A stretch of DNA of 64,000 nt from Thelephora terrestris (lineage: Eukaryota > Basidiomycota > Agaricomycetes > Thelephorales > Thelephoraceae). The position numbers were made by a program, and so were the translations under genes. The stretch's first letter is position 1. Each line of letters opens with the position of its first letter. Under the pieces are notes generated by a model that was not told where the DNA came from, did no database searches, and saw only the letters and a program-made list of their open reading frames with translations. Positions 20,777 to 33,220 of the stretch are shown here, piece after piece. The stretch spans positions 248,001-312,000 of the forward strand of contig WIUZ02000021.1 in NCBI GenBank assembly GCA_015956445.1. Direction: 5' to 3'.

Positions 20777-23700
20777 GCACAGGTTCTGGTTTTTCCCTCG
20801 GTAATACTGGGGAGGCGACCCGGCCTCCGAGCATACTGCCAACGCCGGTAGAGATGCATGTACGGCTACGCATCTTTGCCGAGCGTCTGTTCACACATTT
20901 GAGTTGGTTGCTTGTGCTTAGTACTGTAGAGTCACCGTCCGCCGCCTATTGCCATCTATCCATTCTCTGTATATATGTAACCGGGCCATGCCATTTGACA
21001 CGACTTTGAGGTATCTGAGCTACGTCACAGCTGTGCTGTTGAAACCGAATCTTTCCGATATAAACATAGCTACCAAGACACGATCTGCATAGCCTGATTG
21101 GCTGTGCACGACCAACATCAAGTGGCTCACCCAAGCCTCAAGGTGTTCCCACTTTCTCTCATCCCCACTTCCGTCCCTATTGAACTTGATTTCGATCCCA
21201 GGATGCAAACGAGTGAGTCTGGTGAAAAGATATAATCAGACGGTTTATATGAAACTACACATTTTTCTAGCAAACCCCGAAATTTTGGGGGAAGCTGGGG
21301 CCAACCCGAAAGCGAGATTTCACTACATGTTCCAACGGGAAGTAGAGGAACACGATCAGGACCTTGAGAAGAAATATGATGAGGACTTGAACACGACCCT
21401 TATCTTCGTGAGTATCGCACTGTTGAGGCAAGATTGGGCCTCACGATCACCACGGTGTTTCACGCAGTCTGGTTTATTCTCCGCCGTGGCATCGGCATTC
21501 ATCATCGACATCCAATCCGAGCTCAGCCCAGATTATGAACAGGCGAACAATGTGTTGCTTGAGATGCTCCTCAACGCCACCACTGGCACCCTACCCCCAA
21601 ATTCTGCGGCGTCCATACCTCGATGGAACGGCCCCGATCCCGTCGTCGTCCAGGTTCAATGCATTCTGTATGCGACCCTGTGTGCGGCCCTCCTAGCAGC
21701 GTTCCTCGCCATGCTCGGGAAACAGTGGCTCAGCCGATACAAGGAAAACGAGACGCGCGGGTCAGCCGCAGACAGGAGCAGGTTGCGCGAGCGGAAGTTA
21801 ACAGGAATTGGGACCTGGAAACTCCATCTTGTTTTGGAGTCCCTGCCCCTCATCCTCCAGTTCGCTTTGTTCCTTTTGGGATTTGCGCTTTCCCGGTACC
21901 TCTGGGAGGTCAACTCCTCGGTCTCATCAGCTGTCATTGCGTTCACGGGTTTTGGGTTCCTTTTTTACCTGTCCATCGTCACGGCGTCCGTGTTCTCCTT
22001 CGATTGCCCGTTCCAAACGCCATTTTCACTTCTGATTCGTTACGCGGTCAGATTGACTACCCCTTACTTACGGAACCTCCGACACACCTTTGGATCCATC
22101 CGGCAATCTCTCCAGCCCGGAGTGCAGCAGGCGGGAATCGGTCTGCCTCTTTCAATTTTCACCGTCAGCAGAGGCCACGACTCAAGAACCGCACTCACTC
22201 CCATAACGACCCAGCCTCCTTGGCCGATTACCCCTCTCTTCGTTCAAGGAAACGATTTGGAGGGCGATAGACTCGACGCCAAGTGTGTCAATATTTTGTT
22301 CGAGATGTCTACCGACATCGACGTTGTCGTTTCGAACATGGATTTCATACCGGAGATCATTTGGCACGGCGGAATCAAAGACGTTCCTCGCAAACGTATC
22401 TACGACATTCTCATCGACTGTTTCGATTTCTCTGGCGCCGACCCGGTCGTGGTTCCCAAGTCACGAAGCGTAGCTTACCTCAGCGCGAGGGCCTTCGTCC
22501 ATATAGAGCTCCAGCGACGATGTATTGTCCAGTACGAGGATCACGAGCGGAACAGCTGGGAAGCCCTTTGTGCCAACCACCGCCCTCTGTTGTCCGCGAA
22601 CAATCGCTTCGACCCTGACCTTGAAGCAGTCCTCTTTATGGTCGATATGGCGCTCGGGTACAATAACGGGTTTTCCTGGGCGGAATCGAAGATGACATTA
22701 CCCCACCGCGCATGGATGTCCCATGTGTTGCTTTACCATGCCTGCCACGAGCGACAAGTGCCAGAGGTCGTGTTAGACTTCGTGGAGAACTCGTTATCAC
22801 TTGAATCAACGAGTAACGCAGTCATCGCAGACTGCTTCTTCATCATCGGGTTGACAATCGGAGTCTCCTTTCACGTCAACGACATCCTTGTGAAGGACAA
22901 AAGGTCAGATTTGAATCTACCCTGGGCCCTGTCCTCCGCTGACCCCTCACCGTCCAGTTATGAGATGGGAGCTATCATCGGGAGCGTCTTCGAAGCCTTC
23001 GAGCGAATATTTTCCTCCGATTCCGTTCAAAACCTGTCTGCCATTCGCGCACTTCAACTCGCAACGCTGATCTCAGGCTTTGGTGTCTGCGACGTCAGTT
23101 ATCGGCTGTTCAAAACGATAATGGCCCTCGATCTCCTGACGGATGAGCATTGGGAGGCTTCCCGCCTTGCAATCTATGCGGCATTCCATCACTGGGAATA
23201 TGTGGCGAACCCAGGGAATCCCAAGGAAATCCTCAAGTTCCTCGACTACCATGTCTGCTTCCTAGGCGCAGAAGAGGAACACGATTCATACATCATGTCC
23301 GCCTTGATTCCACTTGTCCGATTCGATGGACCCGACCTTCTGACATTTGGATGCGCCAGGGACTTCGATTGGACTAGTCCATCCTTTGTGAGAGGGGTTT
23401 GTTCAATGATGGAACCTCGCCGTCTCCCCTCACTCAAGGCGAAAGACCTTTATCTAGTAGCCCTCCTATCGGATAGCTGGTTCCACGGCTCGGCACCCGC
23501 CCTAAAGCCAGAGGATATGTCTAAATTCTGTGAAGGCATTGCCTCACACATGGACAAGATTTCTCATGTCCCACTTCCCAGGAAGGCAGCTGTCACCGTC
23601 CTATTTGGAATGCTCTGCTCCCCGGAGTGGAGGAGGCATATACCCACCAGGTTTTGGAGAGTGCTCGCATACTGCACTCAGGCTTACAACACGGAATCCG

Positions 23701-24656
23701 CCAGGTGGTGTTTGCAAAACGCTATCGAGCTGTTGGAATTTACGAGGGGGTTACCTGATGGGGAAGGGTTGAAGTGGTGGTGCGGAACGCTGTGGCTCTG
23801 CTACAACAAGCTTGATACCACGGTTCGGGATGAGGTCAAGCAGATTGCAGCGGTCATGTTGCGCGACGATGGTCTCTCGGACCTTAACTTGTACCTCAGT
23901 CTCATGCAAGAAGAACTCAAGAGGATCCAGCAAGAGCTAAACGCGCTCCCTGACGAGACAATCGGACGGGGTCCTCCTGGGAGGGAAATACAAGCTCGCT
24001 TGATCACAATGGAGGGGAATTATGATCAATTGGCTCGAATTGCAGGGAGGCGGTAGAGATCGAACCCAACACATTTGTAGTATGTGTATGTGTCGTTCAA
24101 GCCCGGATGTTTCGTTTTATGTCGGTTAACAGTTGCCGAGCCTCCACGGATTATGTACACTGGAGGGCCCAAGATCGTGCTCAACTGCAGGGTGCGGTGA
24201 TGGAACAAAAACGTGCGCACGAGATAGTCGTCTTTGGGCAATATAATTATTTGGACACCTTGACTGGTGAGGCCTTGAGGAGAAGTGACATTGCTGCCAC
24301 TAACTGGCGACGTCCCAGACACGCCCCTGTCTTTTACCCGAGTCAAAGCCACCAGGAAAATGTAAACTGGCACATCATCCTCACTTCAGAATTCGAGGCT
24401 GAATTCCAGCCTAGATTACGACGTCATGTTGAAAAATATGTTCGTAGCTAGTAGCGATCCCTCTCTCCTCGACAATCATCATACCGTTGTCCTCTCCGTT
24501 CTCGCCCCGCTATCTCTGAGCGTTGCCGCCTCGCGGCGGCTTCCAGATAATCCGATCTGGAAGTCACCGAGACTCTATGTAGCGACCGAGGCGATTCCAG
24601 CTGTCTAATGTTGGTGAACAGCGGTTACTCGAGGAACGAGTTTGACGAGGGTGGTA
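20777..24656 (+). repeat. Inverted duplicated DUF6535 unit, copy A
   Basis: This ~3.9-kb segment matches 47559-51465 in opposite orientation. The homology covers a 5' flank of about 400 bp, the DUF6535 gene and about 600 bp of 3' flank. On the left it begins where the TIR element ends. On the right it stops at about 24656, immediately before direct repeat copy 2. No terminal inverted repeats of the unit itself are seen. Confidence 0.85.
21203..24056 (+). CDS. DUF6535 membrane protein, intact copy
   Basis: This is a large protein of the basidiomycete DUF6535 family, function unknown. By eye exon 1 is only 10 coding nt (21203-21212, MQT), exon 2 is 21271-21407 and exon 3 is 21468-24056. They sum to 2,736 nt, or 911 residues, with no internal stop. 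The N-terminal DUF6535 module has the amphipathic LFSAVASAFIIDIQSELSPD. It also has four likely transmembrane helices: QCILYATLCAALLAAFLAML, LPLILQFALFLLGFALSRYL, VSSAVIAFTGFGFLFYLSIV and part of the first, at residues ~50-230. The long C-terminal half is soluble and helical without a named domain. The gene sits within an insertion between galactokinase and an oxidoreductase. Its mutated partner lies at 48186-51027 (-). Confidence 0.8.
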
Positions 24657-24659
24657 GTT

Positions 24660-24939
24660 CATAAGTGGAAGAGCACGGTCGTGGCATTATATGGGTACGA
24701 GTAGGCGGTCAGTGTGTTTGAGTGCTCGCCATGTCAGGCGCGGTCTCAGGATATTCCACACGTACCGGTACCCCCTCGTCGATCGTACGCACTATATCAA
24801 TGGCTTACTGATGCTTCGTAATCCCCGTCATGGCAGCGCCTATCTAGTTAGATAAGACTGTGCCCGACCTCTCGCAGCAGACAGACCCTCCCAAGCTCAT
24901 CCCACACGCTCCCCTCCGTTCACACTCGCTCCCCACAAC
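24660..24939 (+). repeat. Direct repeat copy 2, promoter of the oxidoreductase
   Basis: Second copy of the sequence at 18782-19052. Here the galactokinase-type stop TGA reads TGG, so the repeat begins within sequence equivalent to the galactokinase 3' end. It continues almost to the ATG at 24951 and so makes up nearly all the visible promoter of that gene. Confidence 0.9.
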
Positions 24940-24950
24940 CTAACGGCGCC

Positions 24951-26978
24951 ATGCCTACCCACACCATCAAAGGCTGGCACCAAGGCGAACGCGCCGTCCA
25001 CGCCAAGCTAGGTTTCGCCGACGAGGTTCGAATGAGCTACAAAATCACAAAGACCTACATGCCAGAACAGCACCAAGTCTTCCACACCTCAAACGTGCCC
25101 TTTTTTCCCGTCACGATCCTCGATGAGGCCGGTCGGCCGTGGGGTTCGATCTTTACGGGTAAAGGAGGCGAGATCGGGTTCGTCAAAAGCCCCGATGAAT
25201 CTTCTCTATCTATGGATTTGATGACATGGGAAAGGGACCCCCTCCCAAGGATCGCAAGTGGATGGGGGAATGAAGAAATACTCGTGGCCGGGGTCGGTGT
25301 CGAGTTGTCGACCAGACGAAGGAACAAGTTCGCCGGTCAGATCGGGAGTTTCTCCCTCGACGAGTGCGATGCAACCAGCGTGCATCTGGAGATGAACGTC
25401 AACAGCGCCGTCGGGTTCGTGCGCAAATCACTTGCGTGATATTCTGGTCGGGAATAATCTGACATTCGATTCCAGGAACTGTCCGAAATACATCAACGTT
25501 CGGGAGCTCACCCCGAGCGCGAAGCCGAACCCCCGTGTCGTCTACGAAAACCTACGAATGGGTCAGGACGACCGTTTGCCGGATGAACTTATCTCCTTCG
25601 TCCACGAAGTCGACACGGTTTATTTGGGAACCAGCTATGTCGCTCCGCCGGAGGCCGCAGAGGATTTCCCATCTCACGTCGGGATGAATCACCGTGGAGG
25701 GCTTCCAGGCTTCATGCGCGTGAGACCAAGTGACGGCCGGACGGTAGTCCTGCCAGACTTCTCAGGTAAGCTCTTAAGCTCGCCTTGAGCTTGAGCGAAT
25801 CACTGAATGTCCGTGTGCGCGTAGGAAATCGGTTCATGAGCTCTCTGGGTAACATTGAGGTGACGCCCCTCGCTTCCCTAACCTTCCTCAATTTCGTCAC
25901 GGGAGACATTCTGTACATCACCGGGGAGGCAAAGACCCTCTTCGGCGAGGAGGCAGAAGCACTCATGCGCCGACAACGGGTTTTGACCACGGTGACGACG
26001 ACTGGCTACACCTTTGTCCGAGATGCTCTTCCTCTCCGTCAGGATCCAAAAGTAACCGCAGAGAGAAGCCTGTACACTCCGCCCATCAAGCTCCTCAATG
26101 AAGAAGCCTCATCAGCTTCACTGCAATCCTTCGCGGACACCCGTGTGACGCTCACGAAGGTCGACCTGCTAAGCCAAGACCTCGCCGTATTCTGTTTCGA
26201 AACACAAGGGACGGGGCTCGAGATCCTCCCCGGCCAAAGCGTCGCGTTGGATTTCACCGATTTCGTGGGCCCCCAGCAGTACGCGCACATGAACCCTTGG
26301 AAGCCTACATCTCTCAACGACGATCGAATCCGCACTTGGACCGTATCCTCCGCGCACGTCAACGGGCAAACGCAAAGGTTCGAGTTGACGATGAGGGAGA
26401 AACCGGGGGGCCTCGTCACGGGGGCCTTGTTCGCCGTCGCGAGGAAGTTGAGGGAATCTATGCCGCACGTGATGGGAGATTGTAGGGTGTTGGGGATGGT
26501 CGTCAAGTTGGTCGGCGTCGCCGGAGATTTCGTTCTTCCCCCGATCCAGGACTCTCCGTCGGCGGCCGCGGGGAAGAAGCTACTGTTTGTGGCTGGAGGG
26601 ATTGGAATCACCCCGTTCTTGAGCATGCTGAAAGCGATTCGAGAGAGGGGCGATTCGAGAGACGTGCTGTTGTTGATGTCGACGAGAGAACCGACGGTCC
26701 TTTTGAATCTGGTTGCGGAGGCGATTTCACCGCTTCCCGAAAAGCTGAAACTGGTCGTGCACGTCTTCTCGTCACAGGAAATCCTCGACTTGGACATCTC
26801 TGGCGTGGAGGTGCACAAACACGCGTCGCGGATTTCGCAAAGCTTTTGGGCCAACGGCGTTGAAGATGTGGACGAAAGGGAAGTATTCCTTTGTGGTCCA
26901 CCGGAGTTCAACAAAGCGATCCAGGAGTTCCCAGGCTTGGAACCGGATAGAATTCGCTCCGAAGGATTCAATTACTGA
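24951..26978 (+). CDS. Two-domain flavin oxidoreductase (PNPOx-like plus ferredoxin-reductase-like)
   Basis: The protein has about 630 residues and two modules. Residues ~40-330 resemble the pyridoxamine 5'-phosphate oxidase-like split-barrel FMN-binding fold (FHTSNVPFFPVTILDEAGRPW; FMSSLGNIEVTPLASLTFLN). Residues ~370-630 resemble a ferredoxin-NADP reductase type module. That part has an FAD-binding RTWTVSS stretch (the R-x-Y/W-S/T-x-S motif), the NAD(P) loop FVAGGIGITPFLSML and the terminal LCGPPEFNKAI. It is probably an electron-transfer flavoenzyme. The substrate is unknown. Introns at ~25406-25473 and ~25766-25824 restore SAVGNCPKYINV and FSGNRFMSS. The start at 24951 is the first ATG after direct repeat copy 2. 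Confidence 0.82.
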
Positions 26979-27229
26979 CCCTCTGTTCACATATTCCGTT
27001 TACCATCGTTTTGGTCGGCAGACTACGGTATACAACGATAGGATGATCGTGAAGCAATGACTGTAACGAGCACAATTCTACACAATATTTGCGGATGAGA
27101 ACTAGATGTGGAGGAAGTATATCAGAAACGGACGCGGGCGGGAGGGGGCCGGGAAGAACGTAGATCCAAAAAGGATGAATCGGAACCCAGAACGAAAAAA
27201 GGGGTCGGCGGCGAGGACAAGAGGTGAGG

Positions 27230-29037
27230 CTATACCAGGCCTTGGCCAGCCATTTGTATGGTATCGCTGATGGCCCTTTTGGTTTCGTTCCAAAGTCCGC
27301 CGAGCAATCCGGCGTTCCTCTGTTCTCGGCCAACGGTCAGTCTCCTCTTGACACCATCCACGACGCTTTGGTTACTGCTCCCCGCGAGCTGTCCGCCGAC
27401 CGAAGCGAGATAAGCTAACCCCTCCTCTTTCACGCCCACGTGCACGGTAGGTGTTGAACCCCTAGTGGAGGCCCTGAGCCTCCGCCGCGTTCGTAGATAA
27501 TGAATGAATCCAATCACAGCGGCGATGGCGAACAAGACGGTCCCAACACTGGGTCTGGCAGACAGTAGGTAGGCCTTCCAAGTGTGAAATCCAGAACGGA
27601 TTAGTGCAAGGGGCCCATGTGGGTATGACGAGGTCGCTAGAACTCGTGAAGATGACGACTGTGATCCAGAGACAGGGTCTGGAATCAATGGGGGAACTGG
27701 CAAGCCCTCGGTATGCCCATTCGGGAGCGATATGGGGTTTTGTTTCTGTAAAGTGGAATTTGTGGGGTGTCGAATTTTGTACTTTGATTTTCCATTTGTA
27801 GACGTCGCCGTGGGAGTAGGTGCCGGTATTGGCACTGGTGTTGCGGTCCTAGATGTATCCGTCGAACCAGACAAAGAAGGGTCGCTAATTGTCGACATAG
27901 AAAGAGGGTCGAAGGGGTTCTTGGCATTTCCGTTTATTTTTGCATCCTCCTGTGCTTTCGCTATCTTGAACCTGGCAGTGATTGGGGTCTCAGTCTTCTC
28001 ACTTGACTCGCTGGATGAAGACTCGGCGGGAGATGATGGTCGAGATTGCGAGCGTGAGCGTGACGGGGAAAGCGCCGGCGTTGAAGGGGTTGTTGAGCGG
28101 TAGTGGGGAGGATGCGCCTCTGAACGGATGTTCTCGAGTGTTGAGAGGAGTTTCTGGATATCACCAGGCGGCGAGAACTGTCAGAGAGAGGACGGAATGA
28201 GATGGACGGCCGCACCTGTTTCTTAGCGGCATCAAGTTCTCCTTCGTATTGGAGGTACTCTGAGGAGAGATTCCACTCTTCCAAGCGGGGGAGAATGTGG
28301 AGGCAGTAAAGCTCAATGATCTTCTCGTAGCTATCATCACCCCCTGAGACGTTCTCCTCGGGACCGCCTCTGCCTGAAAGCCAGTCCTCAATCATCCCCT
28401 TCCCGACCTCTGGGGCATTCAATTTGAGACTGGCGAGGATGAGAGTCACGACTACTTGTGGTGGGAGATATCTCGAACTCAAACTTCGTTGTGACCCTGT
28501 ACCTGCTTCTGAGTTTTCGGTTTTGGGGGCGAAGAACTTGAGAGAACGGGTGTATAGAGACGCGAGGAGACTTTGTGGCGAGAGCATTAGGTTGACCCGA
28601 ATGGAAGATGGGAGCTCTTCCGCCCCGCTAGGTGGTGTAGAATAGACGGTGGTCTCCAACGTCAGTCTGAGAATGTCCCATTTTCTTCTCCAAACGCTAA
28701 GTTGACGGTCTGGATCTATGTTCGCCGAGGGTGGGGAAGGTATGAGTTGGAGGGCAGATGTGATCAAAACGTGGGTTTGGGGGATGTCGCGGTTCAGGAA
28801 AGATTTGGTAGCTCTTGAATAGAGGGAACGAAGGGTGGCCTCTGTGCTGATGGTCGAGCTGGAGCTGGTACTTGTGCTCGGGCCAGGGCTAGAGATGGTG
28901 GTGGTGGTGGTCGAGGACATGGAGGAGGTGGCTGATATCACATGCCTCGGAGTCGGGTTTCGACGCTTGCTTTTATCCGAGGGCCGTGTCACCGAGTCTG
29001 AGTCAAATCTGGGCGGACTTGACAGCGGTGATCTCAT
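27230..29037 (-). CDS. Protein with C-terminal membrane segment, possible Pex26-like peroxin
   Basis: The start at 29037 gives MRSPLSSPPRFDSDSVTRPS; a second ATG at about 28922 (MSSTTTTTISSPGPS) is also possible. After a Ser/Thr-rich head comes a helical TPR-like region: LRSLYSRATKSFLNRDIPQT, VWRRKWDILRLTLETTVY and IIELYCLHILPRLEEWNLSS. One intron near 28215-28154 links AAKKQ to KLLSTLENIRSEA. A Ser-rich linker then leads to one membrane helix (SVGTVLFAIAAVIGFIHYL) about 100 residues from the C-terminus. This layout resembles fungal Pex26 (peroxisomal docking of Pex1/Pex6), but no diagnostic motif is visible, so the function is only a suggestion. Its 3' end converges with the oxidoreductase gene. 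Confidence 0.65.
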
Positions 29038-30031
29038 CGGATCAGAACTTACTGCTTCGGAAATAAGCGTTTTCTGCCATCTACCGGAGTAACCTCACAG
29101 CGATTGCTTTGCAATCCATACAGGCCGAGGGACGCTGACGTCTTGGGCGGGCTGGTATTCGTCCGGTGCGGAATTAAGCAAGACGGGTCTGTCAACCGCC
29201 GCTGCCGTAGGAACGCCCACACCGAGAGAAACCCAGAGTGTGGGCTTGGAAAGGCAGAAATTGCTCGAGAGTTAGCGTTCAAAGGGAACTTAGTGTCGAC
29301 ATTTCATGCTCTCCTGTCTCGCGTTGGGGTCACCGTCGGCTCTCTTGAAATCGTGCTACTTCAATTATCGGATTGGGATCTAAATTCCTCGCTGTGCGCC
29401 CTCCTGCAACGGCGTCTGTCTGCCCAATGGAATATTTGCGGACACCATCCTTTTTCGCCAGCACCATTGCACGTAGTACCTTATCGAATGTGGGGGTCGG
29501 ACTACTAACAATCTAGTTGAGTTCGATCGTTTCGTGAGGGGTTCGAGCGTATCCTGGACTTGGATAGCGATGATGACTCGCACCGTCGACGGGTCATGGA
29601 GTCAGAAGGGTTTCCTGCTGCATTTTTTTATACCCAACCTTGCAAGTAACCACGCGTCTCTCGGAGTCCGTACCGATCTCAGGTCCCGTTCGCGATTTAG
29701 GCTTGGGTTCACGTCCAAATTCGGCTAATTGGGCGGGGACTTAAATCGCTCTTGCAAGCTCCGGACGCCCTTTCTTTTGAACTTGTCCACTTTCTCTTCC
29801 TCGAGCTTTCCCCTTTCCCACCCCTCTTCCTCTCTTCCATCTCTCACCTAAACAACCTCCTGAACCCACTTGGTGATTACGACTCAATCCGACCGTTTCG
29901 TCGCTAGAGTTTGTCTCCGTCTTACGATTTCAACCCCGCTCCGTTAACCCCACATCCGTCCACTCTTCTCCGCAGATACCAAGCAAATTTCACCTCCCTC
30001 TCCAATTAGAACCCAGTGGTTGATATCAGAC
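29038..30031. promoter_or_regulatory. Divergent promoter between the peroxin-like gene and trehalase
   Basis: About 1 kb separates the two divergent starts. The right 250 bp are CT-rich and likely form the trehalase promoter and leader. A minus-strand frame at 29049-29282 has no recognisable product. Confidence 0.45.
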
Positions 30032-32703
30032 ATGGCCCCTACCGTCTCTCATCCTCCTGGCGTCACTTTCGTCGACGACCAACACACGACACCCATCGTC
30101 GGTTCTGAGGCCTCTATCTACTATGGAGGAGCCGAGGCTTTCAGCCGCTCGAGGACTTACAGCGCCGTAAGTTCCGCCGTGTTACCCTTTCGCTCGATCA
30201 CCTGGCGCTCACGTCAGATCTGATACCGATCCGGTCCGTCTTCACGATCGCAGACCTTCATGCATGGGTACACACCTAAGCGCGCCCCTGCGTTCGGAGA
30301 GCATCAACACAGCCGAACCAGGCGAATGTCTCATGACGAAAAATCCGTGGCTGCCGGCCCCCGCCGTTTCCTGATCGATGTCGAAGAGACCATTCGTGTC
30401 GTGCTTGAACAAGAGGATACCGATGGCGACTTCCAGATCTCCGTCACAGACGCCGGTCCCAAGCTTATGGCCCTCGGAACTGCCACTTCCAATGGCTTCA
30501 AGACATTTGATATTCGTGGAACATATATGCTGTCAAACCTTCTCCAGGAGCTTGCCCTCGCAAGGGATCACAATCGCAAGAGGATAGTGTTAGATGAGGC
30601 CAGATTGACAGAGAATCCGGTTGACCGGCTATCTAGAATGATCAAGCACTCCTTTTGGCATTCACTCACCCGAAGGATCGATGGTGAAGGCCTCGAGATC
30701 ATCTGTGCAGATCCCAAAAACAGAACTGGAAGGGTGAACCCCAGGATTTACGTCCCACACGACGAGCCCGCTATGGCAGAATATTACAGGAAGGTTGCTA
30801 AGGAGAAGCCCCACCTGAACCTCGATGTTCAGGTCCTTCCGAAGAAGTGCGATGACCCCGCGTTCGTGAAGAGCTTGAACAACAAGCCCGGTATCTTGGC
30901 GTTGGCGATGAACGAGGTAGATGACAGCAAAGGCGGCAAGACCCTCAAGGGTATCCCGTTCATCGTACCAGGTGCTCGTTTCAACGAGGTTTGTTCCCTT
31001 TTCCTCCCCCCCCTCTATTACCCATCCAACTCGTTTGTTCTAGTTGTACAACTGGGACTCCTACTTCATCTCTTTGGGGCTTTTGGTTGACGGTCAAGTG
31101 AACATGGCCAAGGGTATGGTCGACCACTTTATCTTCGAGATCAAACACTACGGCAAGATCCTTAATGGCAGTCGATCCTACTATCTGTGCAGATCTCAGC
31201 CTCCTTTCCTCACCGACATGGCTCTCCAGATCTACAACCAACTGGACCGTTCGGATATAGATGCCAACCGCCAGTGGCTTAAACGGGCTATTCAGGCTGC
31301 CATCAAGGAATACCACACCATCTGGGTTGCCGAGCCTCGAATAGATCCCAAGACTGGTCTCTCCAGGTTCAGGCCGGACGGGTTGGGTATCCCGCCAGAG
31401 ACGGAGGCAACCCACTTCACTCACATACTTGAGCCTTATGCGATGAAGCACGGACTCTCCGTCCACGAATTTACCGAGAAATACAACGATGGTACCCTCA
31501 AGGAACCAGAACTCGACGAGTACTTCTTGCACGATCGGGCCGTCCGAGAGTCCGGTCACGACACGACCTATCGGTTCGAGAAACGTTGCGCGAACCTCGG
31601 AACTGTTGATCTCCAGGCTCTCTTATACAAGTACGAAGTGGATATTGGCACTGCTATCCGGGAAGTCTTCGATGACGAAATGGAGTTGGAAGAGTCCTTC
31701 CCGCTTGCGCCTTTCCCTCCTTCTGTGGAGTCGTATGCCAATCCTTACAGGGAGGATTCGATCAGTAGGGTGCAGACTAGCGAGGAGTGGTTCAAGAGGG
31801 CGGAATTCAGACAGCAGATTATCGACAAGTACCTGTGGAACGAGAACAAGAGCTTGTACTTCGATTATGACACTGTTCAAGAGAAGCAGAGCCTCTACGA
31901 GTCCGTCACAGCCTTCTGGACTCTGTGGGCTGGTTGTGCGAGCGAAGATCAGTGCTGGAAGTTGATGTGCGCTCGCCAAGCTCTGCTATTTTATCTAGGA
32001 TGCGCTGACATTTACCCTCAGCGACAACTCCTTGAGCAAATTTGAGGTGCTTGGAGGCTTGGTATCTGGAACGGAGGAATCTCGTGGTAAGATCTCTCTC
32101 GATCGACCCAACCGTCAGTGGGATTACCCGTAAGCATGCCCCTGTCACCCCTTCTTGACACCATCTTGAAATTTGATATTTCAGGTATGCCTGGCCACCC
32201 CATCAGATCATGACATGGGTCGGGATGGAGAGGTATGGATATTTGGAGGATGCCCAAAGGCTCGCGTACAGGTTCCTCTACATGATGACCACGGCGTTTG
32301 TCGACTTCAATGGTGTCGTTCCGGAGAAGGTCGGTACTCTCGGTATAGAATGCTCTGGGAAAACTTGACTGATAACCATTTATTGTAGTTTGACGCCGTT
32401 AAGCTCTCGCATCTGGTTGACGCAGAGTATGGAAACCAGGGTATCGATTTTAAGATGGTTCCCCGCGAAGGTTTCGGTTGGATGAACGCTGCGTATCAAG
32501 TCGGATTGTCCTTCTTGACGACTCACATGCGTCGTGCCGTCGCTGCCTGTACGAGCCCAGAGGTGTTCTTTGGAGCCGTCGTCGATGGACAGACCACCTC
32601 GGCTCCTGTTGTCGCGACCACCGCTGACCCTCTTGGCCTCGCGATGGAGAGTTTGTCGCTTGTTCAGCCTGTGACTATCTCTGGAATCCCCTCAGCCTAT
32701 TAG
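30032..32703 (+). CDS. NTH1: Neutral trehalase
   Basis: This cytosolic enzyme hydrolyses trehalose to two glucose molecules (GH37) when cells leave stress or germinate. It has about 780 residues. The start [16 protein letters not shown] is followed by [10 protein letters not shown], a basophilic phosphorylation site like the PKA sites of yeast Nth1. An EF-hand-like calcium loop follows ([12 protein letters not shown]). The trehalase signatures are [20 protein letters not shown], reached across an intron at ~30990-31043, and [19 protein letters not shown]. An intron in the 31960-32020 region restores [15 protein letters not shown]. The N-terminal regulatory extension and calcium loop separate it from acid trehalases, and no signal peptide is present. 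Regulation by phosphorylation is inferred from the family. Confidence 0.95.
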
Positions 32704-33220
32704 GCGAACCCAAGTCAGCAAAACCTTTCTCATGCAAATGTATATTCCCGATGTCGCCACGGACTTTCTCTTTCCCCTCCACATCCTACATCCTACGTCG
32801 CTACTTTACGGTTCAGCCATCTGCCTTAGACTGCGGGTGCCCGCGTGGAACAGTAATCATCCATTTAAGATAGAGTCTCTTCAACGGAACCCTTAATATC
32901 CAACATAGAAAGTAACTTCGCGCTGCCTGCCCTGTCATTTTGTTACTCGGCATTCCGGTGGTCTTTGTTTTAGATTTTTTTGGTTTCGTGAATTACGTTT
33001 TGTCGTTTGCCCTCTTTCTCTCTGAACGAGGACTCTCCTTGGGCTACGCGCCCACGGCTCATAAATCATCATAAGTACGCCGGTAGCGTGTGATATTCTC
33101 CGATTGGTGATCGCGCGGGATCCGGAACGCCGAACTTGTCGTCGTCCATTAATGAGCGGGTCAGGGGCGCAACGCTCTCTCTTCCATCTTCCTCCTCCGC
33201 ACGTTCCCTAAAAGTTGACC
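32704..33220. other. Intergenic region between trehalase and carrier genes
   Basis: The trehalase 3' region is followed by a pyrimidine-rich stretch that should act as promoter for the carrier. No other feature was seen. Confidence 0.4.

Noticed and set aside
18782-24939. Reading the ~275-bp direct repeats as LTRs of a retroelement
   Set aside because: The repeats are clearly the flank of galactokinase and the promoter of the next gene, and nothing between them resembles gag, reverse transcriptase or integrase.
26039-26971. 310-codon open frame antisense to the oxidoreductase gene
   Set aside because: It mirrors the coding strand of a well-supported gene, shows no domain and is explained by codon bias of the sense frame.
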